Source of the DNA: Desulfobacterales bacterium
Lineage (GTDB): Bacteria; Desulfobacterota; Desulfobacteria; Desulfobacterales; ETH-SRB1
Direction of reading: 5' to 3'
Length of the DNA: 8,913 bases
Assembly (NCBI GenBank): GCA_030017395.1
Contig: JASEIZ010000066.1
Span: 1 to 8,913 of the forward strand
Shown: one piece after another, positions 6,198 to 8,913 of the stretch
Layout of the letters: each line of letters opens with the position of its first letter
Numbering within the stretch: position 1 is the stretch's first letter
Notes under the pieces: generated by a model
Databases searched by the model: none
The model's input: only the letters and a program-made list of their open reading frames with translations
Told to the model about the DNA's origin: nothing
Program-made: the position numbers and the translations under genes

Positions 6198-6253
6198 GAA
6201 ATTGCATGCGGGATCAGGGGTCGGTAATGGATATGCGCCTTGTGTAAAATAAT

Positions 6254-7759
6254 CTAACAAGGGTTGCTTTGTTCCAGGGGGACAATTGATATGAATGCAT
6301 TCACAACATTTTTGTCAAACTGAATATTGCTGTTTCTTTGCAGTTCGTATATTGCCTCATCTGTTTTCAGCGCCTTTCGGTAGGGACGATCGGTCGTCAT
6401 GGCGTTGAAGGAGTCTGCTACACTTAAAATTCTTGAAAGAAAGGGGATTTCATCCTTCGAGAGCCTATCAGGATATCCTTTGCCATCCCACCTTTCATGA
6501 TGGTGCCGGATGATCTTTCTTTCATCTTCAAAGAGTGCGATCGATCCCAGTATGCTTTCTCCGGTTGCAGGGTGATTTTTGACGATTTTATACTCCTCAT
6601 CTGTTAGACTGCCTGGCTTCAGGAGGACATGATCAGGTGTGGCCAGTTTTCCTATGTCATGGAGCAGGGAAGAAATTTTCAGCGATTCGATTTCATGAGC
6701 AGAGCAGTTCATGGCTCGGGCCGTATCAACGGCAAGTTTTGTTACATGCCGTGAATGTCTCTCGGTGTAATGGTCCCGCTCATGAATCGAATGAACCAGC
6801 GATTCGAAAGTGTCCATTATGCTGCCGAAGAAACTCTCGTAGAGAAGCTTGTTTTCCAGATGAAGCGAGGCTCGTGCCGTGATGTTAAGCATGTAGAAGA
6901 TATCTTTCTGGGTGAAACTACAGGCGGCATTTCTGCTCGTTACGGTAATGAGAGCAAAGATTTTATTTCTGATTATCAGCGGTGCGCAGAGCAGAGAGCA
7001 GTGAGGGCTGTTTGTTTCTTTTGAGTTTAAGAGCTGTACATCCCTTTTCCGTATTACCTCTTTAAAAAAGCCTTCCAGGCTTTCTACCATCGCATCGCCC
7101 TCAGCCTCTTTGCCGATGGAATGTTTGCCTTTGATTTTAAATATTTTTCTGTAGAACTTGTCGTTTGCTTCGTCAAAAAGAACCAGCAGGCATTTTTCTC
7201 CGCCGGTTACATTGAGAGCGAGCATCACTATTTCTTGGAATATATCATCATTGTTACCCTGCGTTTTTTCGATCTGCTCGTAAATTAAGTTGATTGTTGA
7301 CAGTTTCCTGATTTTTTCGTTCAGATTCCAGTTTGTTCTCTCGATGTTGAGATCATCTTTGGTCAGGATGGATCTTTCTTTGAAGAGCAGGTCAACCTTG
7401 AAGAGGAGGCTATTTATTGTGAAGGGTTTGGCGAGAAAATCAATAGCTCCTTTTTTCATTGAGGAAACTGTGGTATCGATTGTTGGGTAGCCTGTCACAA
7501 TGATGACGGGTGTAGAAGGATTTAACTCTTTAATTTGGCTCAAAAGCTCAAGGCCGCCCATGCCCGGCATTTTCAGATCGCTTATTACCAAATCACAGGA
7601 CTCTTTTCGGAATGTTTCAAGTGCCTGGAGCCCGTTTTCGACCTTCCTAATATTGAAATAACCTCCTGCCCTTAGTCCATCAGTAATGAGCGCTTGCATA
7701 GATAAATCGTCGTCTACGACAAGGATTGATTTTGGATTTTTGTAATATTGACCACTCAT
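6254..7759 (-). CDS. Response regulator with receiver, GAF-like and HD-GYP domains (c-di-GMP phosphodiesterase)
   Basis: This predicted cytoplasmic two-component output protein of 501 residues hydrolyses cyclic di-GMP when signalled. The receiver domain is about residues 10-125: acidic pocket D16/D17, phosphoacceptor D61 in SDLKMPGMGG, T89 and K111 (AKPF). A helical linker (about 126-165) leads to a probable GAF sensor domain (about 168-305). The HD-GYP domain (about 310-490) is complete: H335, HD at 367-368 in LLHDIGK, H396, HHHERWDGKGYP at 419-430 and the downstream RILSVADSFNAMTTDRPYR signature, so catalytic activity is expected. The start is the ATG eight bases after the preceding stop codon. 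No strong ribosome site is visible, which suggests translational coupling to the 73-residue gene. No histidine kinase is in the window. The sigma-28 promoter at 8056-8082 probably drives both genes. Confidence 0.94.
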   Translation of the reverse strand: MSGQYYKNPKSILVVDDDLSMQALITDGLRAGGYFNIRKVENGLQALETFRKESCDLVISDLKMPGMGGLELLSQIKELNPSTPVIIVTGYPTIDTTVSSMKKGAIDFLAKPFTINSLLFKVDLLFKERSILTKDDLNIERTNWNLNEKIRKLSTINLIYEQIEKTQGNNDDIFQEIVMLALNVTGGEKCLLVLFDEANDKFYRKIFKIKGKHSIGKEAEGDAMVESLEGFFKEVIRKRDVQLLNSKETNSPHCSLLCAPLIIRNKIFALITVTSRNAACSFTQKDIFYMLNITARASLHLENKLLYESFFGSIMDTFESLVHSIHERDHYTERHSRHVTKLAVDTARAMNCSAHEIESLKISSLLHDIGKLATPDHVLLKPGSLTDEEYKIVKNHPATGESILGSIALFEDERKIIRHHHERWDGKGYPDRLSKDEIPFLSRILSVADSFNAMTTDRPYRKALKTDEAIYELQRNSNIQFDKNVVNAFISIVPLEQSNPC

Positions 7760-7767
7760 AAAGATGC

Positions 7768-7989
7768 TTATTTTATTTCTTTATTTTGCAAGATAATATC
7801 CAAAAGGCTGTAGGATATTTTGTCAAAGACCTCTTTTTTATTGTCTTCGGATGACAGAGTTATAATATCGGTATATTTGTTAAGATTTTCAGGCTTACGG
7901 TGTATCGGATTTTCCAGTCTGTTCTGCTTGCTGTATGCTTTAAGAACGCATTCTACCTGATAAGTTGATATTGTCACGGCATACCTCAT
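7768..7989 (-). CDS. Small protein of unknown function upstream of the HD-GYP gene; possible flagellar late regulator
   Basis: This is a 73-residue soluble protein with no signal or membrane segment. It has two parts: an N-terminal helix ISTYQVECVLKAYSKQNRLE, and a C-terminal segment DIITLSSEDNKKEVFDKISYSLLDIILQ, separated by a polar linker. The second part loosely recalls the D.vtLS.ea.....k......i arrangement in FlgM-type anti-sigma-28 proteins, but it is too short and divergent to call. The ATG at 7989 is the first start after an in-frame stop but has only a poor ribosome site. An in-frame GTG at 7977 has GAGG six bases upstream and may be the true start, giving 69 residues beginning MTISTYQVE. 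It is eight bases from the HD-GYP gene and downstream of a consensus sigma-28 promoter, which argues it is real. Confidence 0.75.
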   Translation of the reverse strand: MRYAVTISTYQVECVLKAYSKQNRLENPIHRKPENLNKYTDIITLSSEDNKKEVFDKISYSLLDIILQNKEIK

Positions 7990-7996
7990 GCGTTAC

Positions 7997-8031
7997 GAGA
8001 CCTGCAAAATTAAGCGTTTTTAAAAGGTCTC
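7997..8031 (-). promoter_or_regulatory. Inverted repeat in the leader of the small gene
   Basis: GAGACCT (7997-8003) and AGGTCTC (8025-8031) are perfect 7-bp inverted repeats around 21 bases. They lie between the predicted sigma-28 transcript start (about 8047) and the ATG at 7989. On the transcript the second arm contains AGGT, seven bases before the ATG, so pairing could hide the only ribosome-site-like sequence for that start. It could equally be a protein-binding site. Confidence 0.4.
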
Positions 8032-8055
8032 TTGGCATAATCATTCGGTATTATA

Positions 8056-8082
8056 TAATCGGCAAAAGGATTTAAAACTTTA
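8056..8082 (-). promoter_or_regulatory. Sigma-28 (FliA) promoter of the small gene and HD-GYP operon
   Basis: On the minus strand TAAAGTTT (8082-8075) is an exact -35 consensus. After an 11-base spacer, GCCGATTA (8063-8056) matches the -10 element in 7 of 8 positions. Transcription should begin near 8047 and read into the 73-residue gene and then the HD-GYP gene. It makes this operon part of the late flagellar regulon. Confidence 0.85.
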
Positions 8083-8116
8083 GACAATTTTTTAATTAAG
8101 ATAGTCAAAAGATGCC

Positions 8117-8132
8117 TGGCATACAAATTGCT
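8117..8132 (+). promoter_or_regulatory. Sigma-54 promoter of the SPOR/TPR-like gene
   Basis: TGGCATACAAATTGCT has the -24 element TGGCA and the -12 element TTGCT, with GG and GC separated by exactly 10 bases. The predicted start is near 8143, about 45 bases before the ATG at 8190. It would need an enhancer-binding activator, typically the flagellar FlrC/FleQ type in motile proteobacteria. No activator gene is in the window. Confidence 0.8.
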
Positions 8133-8189
8133 TTTGCATACAGCGAACCCCTAAATTCACAATTAAGCGAACCGAACTATTACCTTTTT

Positions 8190-8913
8190 ATGAGATTATC
8201 AAAGATGACTTTTTTAAACTCAGCGATATTACATGCTAAACTTATTATTATTTTTATTTTAACGATCCTATTCATTTTTTTGTCGGATTCGGGAGGGGTC
8301 TGCGGAGAAGCTGAAGATGAATATTACAACATTCTTGTGTCTTCGTATAAAAACTTTAATGATGCCGCAGCACTGAGCGATAGCCTGAAAACGCAGGGTT
8401 ATGATTCTTTTTGTGAAACAGTGAACATTCCAAAGAAAGGGGAATGGCGTCGTGTGTTTATAGGGAGGTATAAGGATAGAGATGAGGCATTGAAGACTGG
8501 GAGAAAGTTGATAGAAAAGGGGATTATTAAGAATTTTATAGTATTAAAGAGTAACCCTGAAAATAAAAAAGCCGCGTTGGGCAGGAACACAAAGAACGAA
8601 AAAAAGGTCCTCTTGCCTCCTGTTTTAACAAAGACGAAAGCTAATCTACTGAATACAGAAAAAATTGTGTTGCCTCATAAAGCTTATAAAGACAAGGCTG
8701 ATCCAGACCTGAAGGCGGATTCAGAGCTGAAGGCCGGCATGAATCTGTATGACGGTGCTATGAGCGATTTTACGTCAGGAAGATACAAAAACGCTTTAAT
8801 CAAATTCAAAGAGATATTTGAAGCTAAGAAAAACGAAACAGCGATGAGGCGTATAGCTGATTGTCACTACTTTTTAGGGCAAAAAGGGGATAAACAGCAT
8901 GTTTCAGAAGCCA
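8190..8913 (+). CDS. SPOR-domain and TPR-like envelope protein, 3' end beyond the window
   Basis: The reading frame is open from the ATG at 8190 to the window end (241 codons) with no stop. The N-terminus has a hydrophobic segment LIIIFILTILFIFL (about residues 18-31) after basic residues, which is a signal peptide or membrane anchor. A SPOR-type domain covers about 43-119: YYNILVSSYKNFNDAAALSDSLKTQGY, then GEWRRVFIGRYKDRDEALKTGRKL, closing with NFIVL. SPOR domains bind denuded peptidoglycan glycan strands. A lysine-rich linker (120-183) leads to a TPR-like helix pair (LYDGAMSDFTSGRYKNALIKFKEIF, then AMRRIADCHYFLGQ) cut by the window edge. An alternative start is the ATG at 8205. An in-frame ATG at 8112 lies upstream of the sigma-54 start and is excluded. 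The role is unknown; an envelope function linked to the flagellum is inferred from the promoter and neighbours. Confidence 0.82.
   Translation, partial: MRLSKMTFLNSAILHAKLIIIFILTILFIFLSDSGGVCGEAEDEYYNILVSSYKNFNDAAALSDSLKTQGYDSFCETVNIPKKGEWRRVFIGRYKDRDEALKTGRKLIEKGIIKNFIVLKSNPENKKAALGRNTKNEKKVLLPPVLTKTKANLLNTEKIVLPHKAYKDKADPDLKADSELKAGMNLYDGAMSDFTSGRYKNALIKFKEIFEAKKNETAMRRIADCHYFLGQKGDKQHVSEA

Larger units (their letters stand above)
5881..6253. other. Repeat-rich non-coding spacer between the PilZ and HD-GYP genes
   Basis: No credible gene was found in these 373 bases. The spacer holds a 14-bp inverted repeat (5990-6003 and 6143-6156), a heptamer array (6074-6101), and a small 6-bp hairpin, AATCGC-TTT-GCGATT (6106-6120), followed by TTCTTC. 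A sigma-54-like site on the minus strand is at 6182-6197. The A/T-rich stretch next to the PilZ start (5890-5900) lies just ahead of its ribosome site. Confidence 0.6.

Noticed and set aside
8112..8189. In-frame ATG at 8112 extending the SPOR protein by 26 residues
   Set aside because: It overlaps the sigma-54 promoter and lies upstream of the predicted transcript start, and it would place polar sequence before the signal segment.
8399..8590. Minus-strand 63-residue frame opposite the SPOR gene
   Set aside because: The plus-strand frame has a signal segment, a SPOR pattern and a promoter; this is its antisense shadow.

Overview
The window is a flagellar late-gene locus followed by a cyclic-di-GMP signalling cluster from a motile Gram-negative bacterium of moderate GC content. 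A Desulfobacterota-type (deltaproteobacterial) host is the best guess. The basis is the style of the large FliD with inserted domains, the dispersed palindromic repeats, and the mix of sigma-28 and sigma-54 promoters. No ribosomal RNA or other firm taxonomic marker is present, so this is inference.

Layout. Bases 1-291 are non-coding: an arm of a dispersed palindromic repeat, a heptamer array, and a near-consensus sigma-28 promoter. Then on the + strand: fliD (292-3780, an unusually large filament cap of 1162 residues), fliS (3893-4330, flagellin export chaperone), a FliT/FlgN-like small helical protein (4397-4849), and flaG (4928-5296), which has its own consensus sigma-28 promoter. flaG meets a minus-strand PilZ gene (5293-5880) tail to tail with a 4-base overlap. 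Next comes 373 bp of repeat-rich spacer (5881-6253). Upstream on the minus strand is a two-gene unit: a 73-residue protein (7768-7989), then a response regulator with receiver, GAF-like and HD-GYP domains (6254-7759). A third consensus sigma-28 promoter reads into this unit. Diverging from it, a textbook sigma-54 promoter reads into a secreted or membrane-anchored SPOR + TPR-like protein (from 8190) that runs off the window.

How it fits together. FliD, FliS, the FliT/FlgN-like protein and FlaG build and cap the filament and handle its late export substrates. The HD-GYP protein is predicted to degrade c-di-GMP under phosphorylation control, and the PilZ protein is a candidate c-di-GMP responder. 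Because the HD-GYP operon carries the same sigma-28 promoter type as fliD and flaG, c-di-GMP turnover appears to be wired into the last stage of flagellar gene expression. The most unusual items are the repeat-expanded FliD, the small partner gene in front of the HD-GYP gene, the divergent sigma-28/sigma-54 control region, and a dispersed repeat that supplies the fliS stop codon.
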